From Spirochaetaceae bacterium (GTDB lineage: Bacteria; Spirochaetota; Spirochaetia; Treponematales; Breznakiellaceae): DNA of 11,478 nt. Positions 1 to 5,932 of this stretch are shown one piece after another. The position numbers and the translations under genes were made by a program. Where the stretch lies: positions 1 through 11,478 of the forward strand of contig JAITXS010000148.1 of the NCBI GenBank assembly GCA_031284645.1, written 5' to 3'. Each line of letters opens with the position of its first letter. The stretch's first letter is position 1. The notes beneath the pieces are model-generated. The model did not search any database. It saw only the letters and a program-made list of their open reading frames with translations, and had not been told where the DNA came from.

Positions 1-60
1 GGGTATTGGGTATTGGGTATTGGGTATTGGGTATTGGGTATTGGGTATTGGGTATTGGGG
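1..60 (+). repeat. Telomere-like tandem heptamer GGGTATT, eight perfect copies
   Basis: The first 56 bases are eight uninterrupted copies of GGGTATT, closed by GGGG at 57-60. The array starts at the window edge, so its true length is unknown. Every copy places a GGG run four bases from the next, which is the geometry of a G-quadruplex on the + strand. The unit recurs as 1.7 copies, in reverse orientation, at 1853-1864 next to another repeat element, so it belongs to a wider repeat family in this genome. Confidence 0.97.
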
Positions 61-373
61 CGCTACGCTGTGGGCATACGCAGACAGGTATCCTGCTACC
101 GTGTCAGCCAAAGAGAAAATAGATCGGACTCTCTCCGATATTAAATCTCTCACCCCTTTCCTCATAAGGAAAGTTTATGATGGATGGCATGATTCTGTCA
201 AGCGAACGCAGTGCCCAAATATTTTTTAATCCCATAAAAATTAATTTCATCTTATAATGAATTGCTGTTTTTATTAGGGGCAAGAATGTCGATAATAAGA
301 AATAGGTGTAATTTTTTGAGAAAAAACGCATAATTAAGGATTGCCCGATTAGTTGCACGTGGTTTTTGGACTT
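61..373. other. Intergenic stretch without a supported gene
   Basis: About 310 bases between the heptamer array and the ribosome binding site of the first gene. Open frames exist on both strands (20-229 on +, 104-358 on -), but the first runs through the tandem repeat and neither shows a recognisable motif, a ribosome binding site or a convincing start. The 3' half is AT-rich and probably holds the promoter of the gene at 388. A TATAAT box lies at 253-258, but no good -35 partner is visible 16-18 bases upstream of it. No RNA gene or terminator was recognised. Confidence 0.6.
253..258 (+). promoter_or_regulatory. Possible -10 box (TATAAT) upstream of the exported protein gene
   Basis: A consensus TATAAT hexamer sits about 130 bases before the start at 388. 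The bases where a -35 element should lie are AT-rich and do not resemble TTGACA. In such AT-rich DNA the hexamer may be chance, so this is only a candidate. Confidence 0.2.
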
Positions 374-380
374 AGGAGAA
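374..380 (+). promoter_or_regulatory. Ribosome binding site AGGAGAA deciding a TTG start
   Basis: AGGAGAA at 374-380 lies seven bases before TTG at 388, a normal Shine-Dalgarno spacing. The in-frame ATG at 418 has no comparable purine stretch in front of it. This favours the TTG start even though the signal peptide reads more typically from 418. Confidence 0.6.
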
Positions 381-387
381 AATTTGA

Positions 388-1746
388 TTGATTGTTATTC
401 GTGTATGTCTTCAAAATATGAAAAAATCTGCTTTTCTTGCGGCGTTTTGTGCCGTATTTTTATCCGGCGCGCTTTTTGCGAAAGACCTGACTATTTCTGA
501 AATAAGTGATGATTCGGCACTCCGTTTTATGCTTGCAAAAACATGGTTTATCGAGACTCCGCGCGAGGTTTTGCAAAAACAGCCGATTACTCAAATGCTG
601 GATTCCGGCGAACGGGTACAGATTCGCGTGGAAGCAGGCCCGCGCGAATCGGACGAGTTTTCAATTATTATTGCCCGCGAGAGAAACGGCACCTTTCCCG
701 GCTGGGCGCAGGGATCGTTTATACTCTCGCGCCGTATTTCTGACGGGCATGCGATCCGTGCACGAGTGTTTCTCCGCAGCGACCCTTATACGTACATTCA
801 ATTCCGGCCTTTAGACGACAGTAAATCAGAGATGGACGCCCTTGTCTATGATGCTTTTGTTACGCAAGCACTTCCCATTAAGCTGCCTTTTTCCCGTCTG
901 ATGAGCTCTCCGCTGAATGAGATACTGAATATGGCAGGCCCCCAATTTCCGCGCCGTTACTACGAACCTAATCCTGATGATTACCGGGATGTCCGCAATT
1001 TTGTCAGAAATATCCGGCGGGATATCAAGGGATTGTCATTTATCGATGACGGCGCGATTAACGAAGACGGGGTTTATGTTTTTATCGAGACAGAGAAAAG
1101 TCAAGACGGAACAACAGGGCTGAACTGTTCAGGCTTTGCGAAATGGGTAATTGACGGCATGATATATCCGATTAGCGGAGAAAACCTTATGATTGGAGCA
1201 CTCAAAGAGCCATACGGCAAGCGGGGATCGAATTTCACCCTGCCTTTTGAGCGCATTCGCGATCCGTATTTTGGTTTGGACTGGACAAGAAATCTTGCCG
1301 CTGCCATCGGAAGCACGTTAAAATCCGATAATTTTGCATCTTTATCCGAAATTGAGGTGCAAAACGCGCCCTTTTCCGCGCTTCTTGTCCGTTCGGGGCA
1401 AAAAACAACAATACGTTCTTATCCCGAACATCTTGCTGAAGCCGGTTTTGACTTTACGGGGATTCAGCCTTTACTGTACAGCTTGGCCATTGATGAGCCG
1501 CGTTATATCTTTTTAGGTGCGATTAATACAATCGGTGGGAGACCGTCTTTGCGTACATATTTTCACATTGTCATTCTTGTCCCTTATTTTGATGAAAACA
1601 GCGACTTCCGTATCGCAATTTTTGAAAGCGCCGAGGAAACATCTTTTAACCGCTTCAAGACCCGCTATCCGGGACACTACATCAATCTCTCCCGTGTGCC
1701 GGTAACCCGCGATTTTCAGCCGTTTATCCTTGACCCCCAACCCTAA
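388..1746 (+). CDS. Exported protein of unknown family with possible Cys/His hydrolase site
   Basis: I do not recognise this 452-residue protein as a named family. From TTG 388 it has a basic N-terminus and a hydrophobic stretch at residues 13-30, ending in ALFA before KD, which reads as a signal peptide cleaved near residue 31; if translation starts at ATG 418 the leader is ten residues shorter and more typical. No lipobox cysteine or second membrane segment is seen, so it is probably periplasmic or secreted. Cys247 sits in LNCSGFAKWV, like the catalytic-Cys motif (D/N-C-S-G-F) of NlpC/P60 cysteine peptidases, and His393 lies in a hydrophobic beta-like strand (YFHIVILVPYF), as the catalytic His does in that fold. 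The Cys-to-His gap of about 146 residues is longer than in standard NlpC/P60 domains, so a papain-like amidase or peptidase activity is only an inference. The stop is followed by a repeat-bearing gap, so it is probably monocistronic. Confidence 0.85.
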   Translation: MIVIRVCLQNMKKSAFLAAFCAVFLSGALFAKDLTISEISDDSALRFMLAKTWFIETPREVLQKQPITQMLDSGERVQIRVEAGPRESDEFSIIIARERNGTFPGWAQGSFILSRRISDGHAIRARVFLRSDPYTYIQFRPLDDSKSEMDALVYDAFVTQALPIKLPFSRLMSSPLNEILNMAGPQFPRRYYEPNPDDYRDVRNFVRNIRRDIKGLSFIDDGAINEDGVYVFIETEKSQDGTTGLNCSGFAKWVIDGMIYPISGENLMIGALKEPYGKRGSNFTLPFERIRDPYFGLDWTRNLAAAIGSTLKSDNFASLSEIEVQNAPFSALLVRSGQKTTIRSYPEHLAEAGFDFTGIQPLLYSLAIDEPRYIFLGAINTIGGRPSLRTYFHIVILVPYFDENSDFRIAIFESAEETSFNRFKTRYPGHYINLSRVPVTRDFQPFILDPQP

Positions 1747-1954
1747 ACTAAACTTGACCTGCAATTTATATAAGAGTTAATAAGCTCAACTATACCCCAA
1801 AGCAAGGGTCATAGGGTTCAGGGCATAGGGTAGGGACCTTCTGGTAAGAACTATACCCAATACCGTAACTATTCACGGGAGCCCCTTATTATTATAATAA
1901 AACTCTATTATAGTTATGAGTAAAAATGTTTTACCGGATAATTCCGGTTCTTCC
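1747..1954. other. Repeat-bearing gap before htrA
   Basis: About 210 bases without a gene. From 1805 to 1834 GGG runs recur every seven to eight bases (AGGGTCAT, AGGGTTC, AGGGCAT, AGGGT, AGGG), a degenerate version of the heptamer at the window start. A 31-base element follows at 1828-1858, then 1.7 reverse copies of GGGTATT. From 1886 the DNA becomes very AT-rich, with a TATAAT at 1893-1898 and a TATTAT at 1906-1911 as possible -10 boxes for htrA. No good -35 element and no intrinsic terminator for the upstream gene are visible. Confidence 0.7.
1828..1858 (-). repeat. 31-base intergenic repeat element, copy A
   Basis: Read on the - strand, this copy begins GGGTATAG, continues TTCTTACCAGAAGG and ends TCCCTACCC. 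It matches four elements at 10523-10763 in length, order of blocks and most positions. Its ends, GGGTA and TACCC, are complementary. On the - strand it is directly preceded by GGTATT, so the tandem heptamer runs into it. Confidence 0.8.
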
Positions 1955-1962
1955 AGAGGAGA
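1955..1962 (+). promoter_or_regulatory. Ribosome binding site AGAGGAGA of htrA
   Basis: AGAGGAGA lies five bases before ATG 1968. The frame is open back to ATG 1926, but that codon lacks such a site, and the residues between do not improve the membrane anchor. The site therefore sets the start at 1968. Confidence 0.85.
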
Positions 1963-1967
1963 TTTCA

Positions 1968-3509
1968 ATGGATTTAACAAATAATTTATCTTCCAAAAAA
2001 TTTTTTGTGTTTAATTTAGTATTATTAGGAGCTATCTTCGGTTTTGTTTTGGCATTCCTGACTTTTGCGTGCAGCAGCGGGCCCGGGGATGCTCAATCAA
2101 AATTGACGGCAAAAGCCCAGGAAACTAATGTTGTGGTGCCGGCAAACGCACTTGAGACAGCGGAAAGCGTTCAGTCTGCTGTCAGGGCTGTGGCGGACAA
2201 GGTTGTACCATCGGTTGTCCAATTAAAGACCGTCTCTGTCCGAAAGCAACAGATTCCTAATTTTAACGGAATTCCCTGGGAATTTTTCTTTGGGCCCAAC
2301 AACCCGCGCGGCGGCGGGGAGGGTGGTAATGAACAGGAATACCGCGCACAGGGGCTTGGCTCCGGCATTATTGTACGCAAAGATGCCAACACGTATTTTG
2401 TTTTAACCAATAATCATGTTGTATCGGATGAACAGGGAAAAGCGGTGGATGAAATTGTTATAGAAACCGATACCGGCAAAGAATTCCCCGCAAAACTTCT
2501 CGGTCGGGATGACCGCAGAGACCTTGCTATGGTTTCGTTCCAGTCTTCCGAAAATCTCCCGCTTGCTGTTTTAGGCGATTCTAACGAAGTTGACGTCGGC
2601 GATTGGGCCATAGCGGTCGGCAATCCGCTTGGCTTTGCCTCTTCAGTTACTATGGGTATTATCAGCGCGGTCGGCAGAACAGGCGGCCCGGGAAACAATA
2701 TCAATGATTTTATACAGACCGATGCTTCAATTAATCAGGGAAATTCCGGAGGTGCCTTGGTCAACATACGCGGCGAGGTTATCGGTATCAATATGTGGAT
2801 TGCCTCAAGCTCGGGCGGAGGCTCTGTCGGGCTTGGTTTTGCCATTCCGATAAACAACGCAAAGCGCACAATTGAGGAGTTTATCAGTAAAGGGGAGATC
2901 AGCGACGGCTGGCTGGGAGTAAGCTTGATGGATATCAGCAAAGACAGCCAAGTCATCAAAGCGCTCAATCTTGATGGCATACACGGTGTGCTTGCCTCCG
3001 ATGTGTTCATTGATTCTCCGGCGGAAAAAGCGGGAATTCTACCCGGCGATTTTATTATCAAGGTTGACAACAAAGAGATGCTGAATATTAATCGTCTTCA
3101 GCAGACTGTCGGAGACCTCAAACCCGGCGAAACGCATGTCTTTACCGTTATCCGCGATGGAAAAACACAGGAATTTAAAGTAAAGATTGATATCAGAAAT
3201 AATGATATTGCTGCTCAGAATAAAAAATTGTGGCCCGGATTCTATGTTCACACGATTGATGATGATCTTCGCACTATCTTTAAGCTTGATAAAAATGCAT
3301 CGGGCCTGGTTGTTGTCCGCGTTATCGAACAAAGCCCGGCGGCAATTATTAATCTCCAACGAGGGGACATCATCACCGAGATAAACGATACTCCGGTAAA
3401 AGATATTGCATCTTTCTATCGGGTACTCAGGGAAAAAGCCGTAAATGAATTCTGGGCAGACATTGAAAGAGAAGGCTCAAAACTCGAAACCATGAAGTAT
3501 AAAAAATAG
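1968..3509 (+). CDS. htrA: HtrA/DegP-type serine protease with two PDZ domains, membrane-anchored
   Basis: This 513-residue protein is a periplasmic quality-control protease/chaperone of the trypsin-like Deg family (S1C), which degrades misfolded envelope proteins. The catalytic triad is complete: His150 in LTNNHVV, Asp185 in DRRDLAMV, and Ser260 in QGNSGGALVN. A Gly-rich segment (about 110-128) before the catalytic His lies where the LA loop of DegP is. PDZ1 spans about 317-405 (GWLGVSL, then SPAEKAGILPGDFI) and PDZ2 about 420-510 (SPAAIINLQRGDIITEIN), the DegP/DegQ layout. Residues 12-34 form a hydrophobic segment followed by Cys35 in LTFACSSG. This could be a relaxed spirochaetal lipobox giving a lipoprotein, or simply an uncleaved membrane anchor. 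The start is set by the ribosome binding site at 1955. The next gene follows after about 130 bases on the same strand. Family assignment is very secure; which DegP, DegQ or DegS role it plays is not. Confidence 0.97.
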   Translation: MDLTNNLSSKKFFVFNLVLLGAIFGFVLAFLTFACSSGPGDAQSKLTAKAQETNVVVPANALETAESVQSAVRAVADKVVPSVVQLKTVSVRKQQIPNFNGIPWEFFFGPNNPRGGGEGGNEQEYRAQGLGSGIIVRKDANTYFVLTNNHVVSDEQGKAVDEIVIETDTGKEFPAKLLGRDDRRDLAMVSFQSSENLPLAVLGDSNEVDVGDWAIAVGNPLGFASSVTMGIISAVGRTGGPGNNINDFIQTDASINQGNSGGALVNIRGEVIGINMWIASSSGGGSVGLGFAIPINNAKRTIEEFISKGEISDGWLGVSLMDISKDSQVIKALNLDGIHGVLASDVFIDSPAEKAGILPGDFIIKVDNKEMLNINRLQQTVGDLKPGETHVFTVIRDGKTQEFKVKIDIRNNDIAAQNKKLWPGFYVHTIDDDLRTIFKLDKNASGLVVVRVIEQSPAAIINLQRGDIITEINDTPVKDIASFYRVLREKAVNEFWADIEREGSKLETMKYKK

Positions 3510-3536
3510 GGAGAAGGGCAGCTCTAAAAATCCAGC

Positions 3537-3600
3537 ATGCGATACAGGGAATCTCCGTAATACCGGCTTGGTGTTCACGGGGGTTCCCTGAAAATCGCAT
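3537..3600 (+). repeat. Imperfect hairpin between htrA and the PHP phosphatase gene
   Basis: Two 7-bp helices stack around a small internal loop: ATGCGAT (3537-3543) pairs with ATCGCAT (3594-3600), and CAGGGAA (3545-3551) pairs with TTCCCTG (3584-3590). The apical part, TCTCC facing GGGGG, may pair further. There is no T-run directly after the stem, so it is not a standard intrinsic terminator; an mRNA processing or stability element, or a palindromic repeat, fits as well. The TTCACGGGGG inside the loop resembles TTCACGGGAG at 1872-1881 before htrA. Confidence 0.65.
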
Positions 3601-3641
3601 CCAAAAATCAAAGCTCATTTTTAGTCTTGCCTAAAAAAACC

Positions 3642-4370
3642 ATGAAAATTGATGTCGATACACATGTACATTCAATAGCTTCCGGTCATGCATATTCAAC
3701 AATTGATGAGCTTGCCCGCGGAGCGAAAAAGCGGCGTTTAAAAGGCTTTGTATTAAGTGAACACGGCCCTGCTTTACAGGGCTTTCCGCATCCTTATTAT
3801 TTTACCAATTTGAAAATACTCCCTGATATTCACGGTGTAAGGATCTTCCACGGTGTAGAATTAAATGTAATGGATGATTGCGGCGGCGTGGATTTAAACC
3901 CGAAAGTACTTCGCCATCTTGATTTTGTTATGGTCGGTTTTCATGAGGCCTGCTTTCCGCCGCAAAGTACCGGCGAAAATACCAAAGCACTGATAGCTAT
4001 GCTCGCAAATCCTTTTGTGGATGGTATTTCTCATCCGGGAAATCCGGTCTATCCGCTTGATTATGAGGAAGTCGTAAAAGCGGCAGCTCGTTACGGTAAG
4101 GTATTAGAGATCAACAATAGTTCATTTAAAGTCAGCAGGCGCGGCAGCGAGCCTAATTGCCGTCTTATTGCGAAACTTATCCGCCAATACGGCGTTTTGA
4201 CAAGCTGCGGAAGCGATGCTCATTACCAGGCTGATGTGGGCAATTTTCAATACGCCCTAAAGCTTATCACCGAAGAAAATATCCATCAGGATCAGGTTGT
4301 GAACAGTTCATTCGCGAAATTTATCGAATATTCGGAAAAAAGAAAAACAGCGCGCCGTGCTATAAGTTAA
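3642..4370 (+). CDS. ycdX: PHP-domain metal-dependent phosphatase, YcdX type
   Basis: The 242-residue product follows the E. coli YcdX pattern along its whole length, a PHP-fold hydrolase that binds a trinuclear metal (usually zinc) centre and has phosphatase activity on small phosphorylated substrates. Visible metal-ligand motifs in order are DTHVH (residues 6-10) with the GHAYST loop, SEHGPA, HGVELNV, GFHEACF, SHPGNP, EINNSSF and, near the C-terminus, GSDAHY. All expected His, Glu and Asp positions are present and the length is normal for the family. No signal peptide, so it is cytoplasmic. I chose ATG 3642, since MKIDVDTHVH places the metal motif near the start as in homologues; TTG 3627 in the same frame would add five residues. 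Neither start has a clear ribosome binding site. It converges on the minus-strand zinc-ribbon gene, leaving only 44 bases between stops. The physiological substrate is unknown. Confidence 0.93.
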   Translation: MKIDVDTHVHSIASGHAYSTIDELARGAKKRRLKGFVLSEHGPALQGFPHPYYFTNLKILPDIHGVRIFHGVELNVMDDCGGVDLNPKVLRHLDFVMVGFHEACFPPQSTGENTKALIAMLANPFVDGISHPGNPVYPLDYEEVVKAAARYGKVLEINNSSFKVSRRGSEPNCRLIAKLIRQYGVLTSCGSDAHYQADVGNFQYALKLITEENIHQDQVVNSSFAKFIEYSEKRKTARRAIS

Positions 4371-4414
4371 AAACACCCGATTCCCTCCGGCTATCACGTT
4401 TGAATAATCTTTTA
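4371..4414. other. Short convergent gap, no clear terminator
   Basis: The 44 bases between the stops of the phosphatase gene (+) and the zinc-ribbon gene (-) are AT-rich at the right end. I see no stem of more than three or four base pairs followed by a T-run in either direction, so termination may be factor-dependent or lie inside the opposing gene. Confidence 0.5.
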
Positions 4415-4720
4415 TTACTTGAGATAAAAAAATAAAACGGTAAAAACAAAAACCAAAAAGGCAACAACCAGAGCATAGAGCCATGTGGGAGTCTCGGGCT
4501 TTTCTTCGGGAGGTTTTTTTTTGCTTTTCTTTTTTGGGGAAGATGCAGCGGAACCGCATTTTGGACAGCCATTTATAAAAAGCGACTCTTCGCCGGTAAA
4601 ACTGCATCGGGGACAGCGTATTGAAGCAAAGGAAGCTCCGCAGTACGGGCAGGCTTTTACATCAACGCCCACTTCGGTTCCGCATTGATCACAAAAAAAA
4701 CGGGGACTGCCCTTTTTCAT
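4415..4720 (-). CDS. Small double zinc-ribbon protein with C-terminal membrane anchor
   Basis: This 101-residue protein has four Cys-x2-Cys knuckles: C10/C13 (CDQCG), C24/C27 (CPYCG), C36/C39 (CPRC) and C52/C55 (CPKCG). These make two zinc-ribbon modules of the DZR type. A Lys-rich linker (62-68) and a Pro/Glu stretch (69-77) lead to a single hydrophobic segment at about 79-100 that ends the protein, so it is probably tail-anchored with the ribbons in the cytoplasm. The ATG is nine bases after the stop of the M20D gene and lacks a strong ribosome binding site, so translation is probably coupled. Such ribbons often mediate protein-protein or nucleic-acid contacts; no specific function can be assigned. 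The linker is encoded by an A9 run at 4514-4522, a potential slippage site. Confidence 0.85.
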   Translation of the reverse strand: MKKGSPRFFCDQCGTEVGVDVKACPYCGASFASIRCPRCSFTGEESLFINGCPKCGSAASSPKKKSKKKPPEEKPETPTWLYALVVAFLVFVFTVLFFYLK

Positions 4721-4729
4721 GGTGTTTTT

Positions 4730-5860
4730 TTATCCGGACAGCGAGTCTGTCGCCAGAGCCGCAAGAAGTTCGGCGGCATCGGGAAGATGATCGGTAGGCG
4801 CGGTGAATTGCGATGTATGCAATCCGTACGGAGATCCCAGTCCGAAGTTAAAAAAAACACCGCGTATTTTTTTTTGATAAAAACCGAAGTCCTCTCCCAT
4901 CATGGTCGGTGTATAAGTGCCCACGGGAATCCCGAGTTTCCGCGCTGTGTTGGCAACAAACTCCGTGAGCAGGGGATCATTATTGGTGGGAGGCGCGTCA
5001 ATCCACCAGTGCAACTCAATGCTAACGGCATGGGTCAATTCAATGCCCTTACAGATTTCCGCAAGGCGCTCTGCTGTACTTTTTGCTTTGTCCTCGGCAA
5101 GAGTGCGGATCGTGCCTTCAATATAAGCTTCGTCGGGAATAATATTCCATGTTTTACCCGCCTCAATGCGGGAAAAACCAAGTACAAGCTGATCAAAAGG
5201 GTCGGAATTCCGGCTGACAATTGTCTGTGCCAGGGTGATAAGCGCGGCTGCTGCAACAACCGGATCCCGGCTTTTGTGCGGTAAAGCAGCGTGACCACCG
5301 CTCCCCTGTATGCGTATCGTAAATTCAATTGATGTCGCAAAAGTTTCGCCCGGGCAGAGCGCGACAAGGCCGTTTTGATAATCCGGCGCGCAATGCAAGC
5401 CGTAGATTTCATCAACATCGTCAAGTGCACCGCTTTTGAGTACCTCTTCTGCACCGCCGGTGGATTCCTCGGCGCTTTGAAAAATGAATTTGATATCACC
5501 TGCGATTTCCCGCTGTTTCCCTGCCAAAAGCAGGGCCGCGCCGATGAGAGCTGTGGTGTGAAAATCATGCCCGCAGGCGTGCATCACAGAGGGGTTTTCC
5601 GAGGCATACTCAAGACCACTTTCCTCGGTAATTTTAAGCGCATCAATATCGGCGCGCAGCGCAACGACTTTATCACCGCGGCCTTTAATACGGGCCACCA
5701 AACCGGACGACAATTCTGCCGGAAGGATTTCTACACCGGCGCTTGTCAATATTTTCCGGATGTAAGCCGTTGTTTCCCGTTCTTCATGGCTTAACTCGGG
5801 ATGACGATGTAAATATTTAAAATGCTCCTCTAAAATTTGTTTGAATATTTCACGGCTCAT
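4730..5860 (-). CDS. M20D-family amidohydrolase (HipO/AbgB/IAA-amidase type)
   Basis: The 376-residue protein belongs to the dizinc or dimanganese M20D amidohydrolases, which remove acyl groups from N-acyl amino acids or related amides in the cytoplasm. Motifs in order: ALRADIDAL (67-75); HACGHDFHT (94-102) with metal ligands Cys96 and His98; FQSAEESTGGA (127-137) with the base Glu131 and ligand Glu132; LHC with His156; the dimerisation-lid motif GSGGHAALPH with DPV; NIIPDEAYIEGTIR; and the C-terminal MGEDFGFYQ followed by GLHTSQF, whose His is the last expected ligand. Length is slightly short but complete. Substrate cannot be read from sequence: hippurate, N-acetyl-diaminopimelate, N-acyl-cysteine and p-aminobenzoyl-glutamate hydrolases share these motifs. 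ATG 5860 has no ribosome binding site, but an in-frame stop lies just upstream and no later start fits. It probably shares a transcript with the zinc-ribbon gene nine bases downstream. Confidence 0.95.
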   Translation of the reverse strand: MSREIFKQILEEHFKYLHRHPELSHEERETTAYIRKILTSAGVEILPAELSSGLVARIKGRGDKVVALRADIDALKITEESGLEYASENPSVMHACGHDFHTTALIGAALLLAGKQREIAGDIKFIFQSAEESTGGAEEVLKSGALDDVDEIYGLHCAPDYQNGLVALCPGETFATSIEFTIRIQGSGGHAALPHKSRDPVVAAAALITLAQTIVSRNSDPFDQLVLGFSRIEAGKTWNIIPDEAYIEGTIRTLAEDKAKSTAERLAEICKGIELTHAVSIELHWWIDAPPTNNDPLLTEFVANTARKLGIPVGTYTPTMMGEDFGFYQKKIRGVFFNFGLGSPYGLHTSQFTAPTDHLPDAAELLAALATDSLSG

Positions 5861-5867
5861 GGGTTTT

Positions 5868-5896
5868 ATTTAAACACAATTGCGGACGCTCGGCAA
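5868..5896 (-). promoter_or_regulatory. Possible promoter of the M20D gene, implying a leaderless mRNA
   Basis: On the - strand TTGCCG (5896-5891) and TTAAAT (5873-5868) are separated by 17 bases. Only seven bases lie between the -10 box and ATG 5860, so transcription would begin at or next to the start codon. The absence of a ribosome binding site before this ATG agrees with that, but the hexamers are imperfect and the region is AT-rich. Confidence 0.35.
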
Positions 5897-5932
5897 TAGC
5901 ACTTTTGAAAAGCGAAAGCAAATAAAAGCCGA

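Noticed and set aside
1..60. True chromosome end (telomere)
   Set aside because: The same heptamer is found internally beside another repeat, and treponeme chromosomes are generally circular; the window edge is most likely arbitrary.
20..229. Open frame on + through the heptamer array
   Set aside because: Its N-terminus is only translated tandem repeat; there is no ribosome binding site and no recognisable motif in the rest.
104..358. Open frame on - in the left intergenic stretch
   Set aside because: AT-rich, no ribosome binding site, no domain or signal, and composition like non-coding DNA.
4685..5284. 199-codon open frame on + antisense to the M20D gene
   Set aside because: The opposite strand carries all M20D motifs; this frame has no motif and is a shadow of coding constraint.
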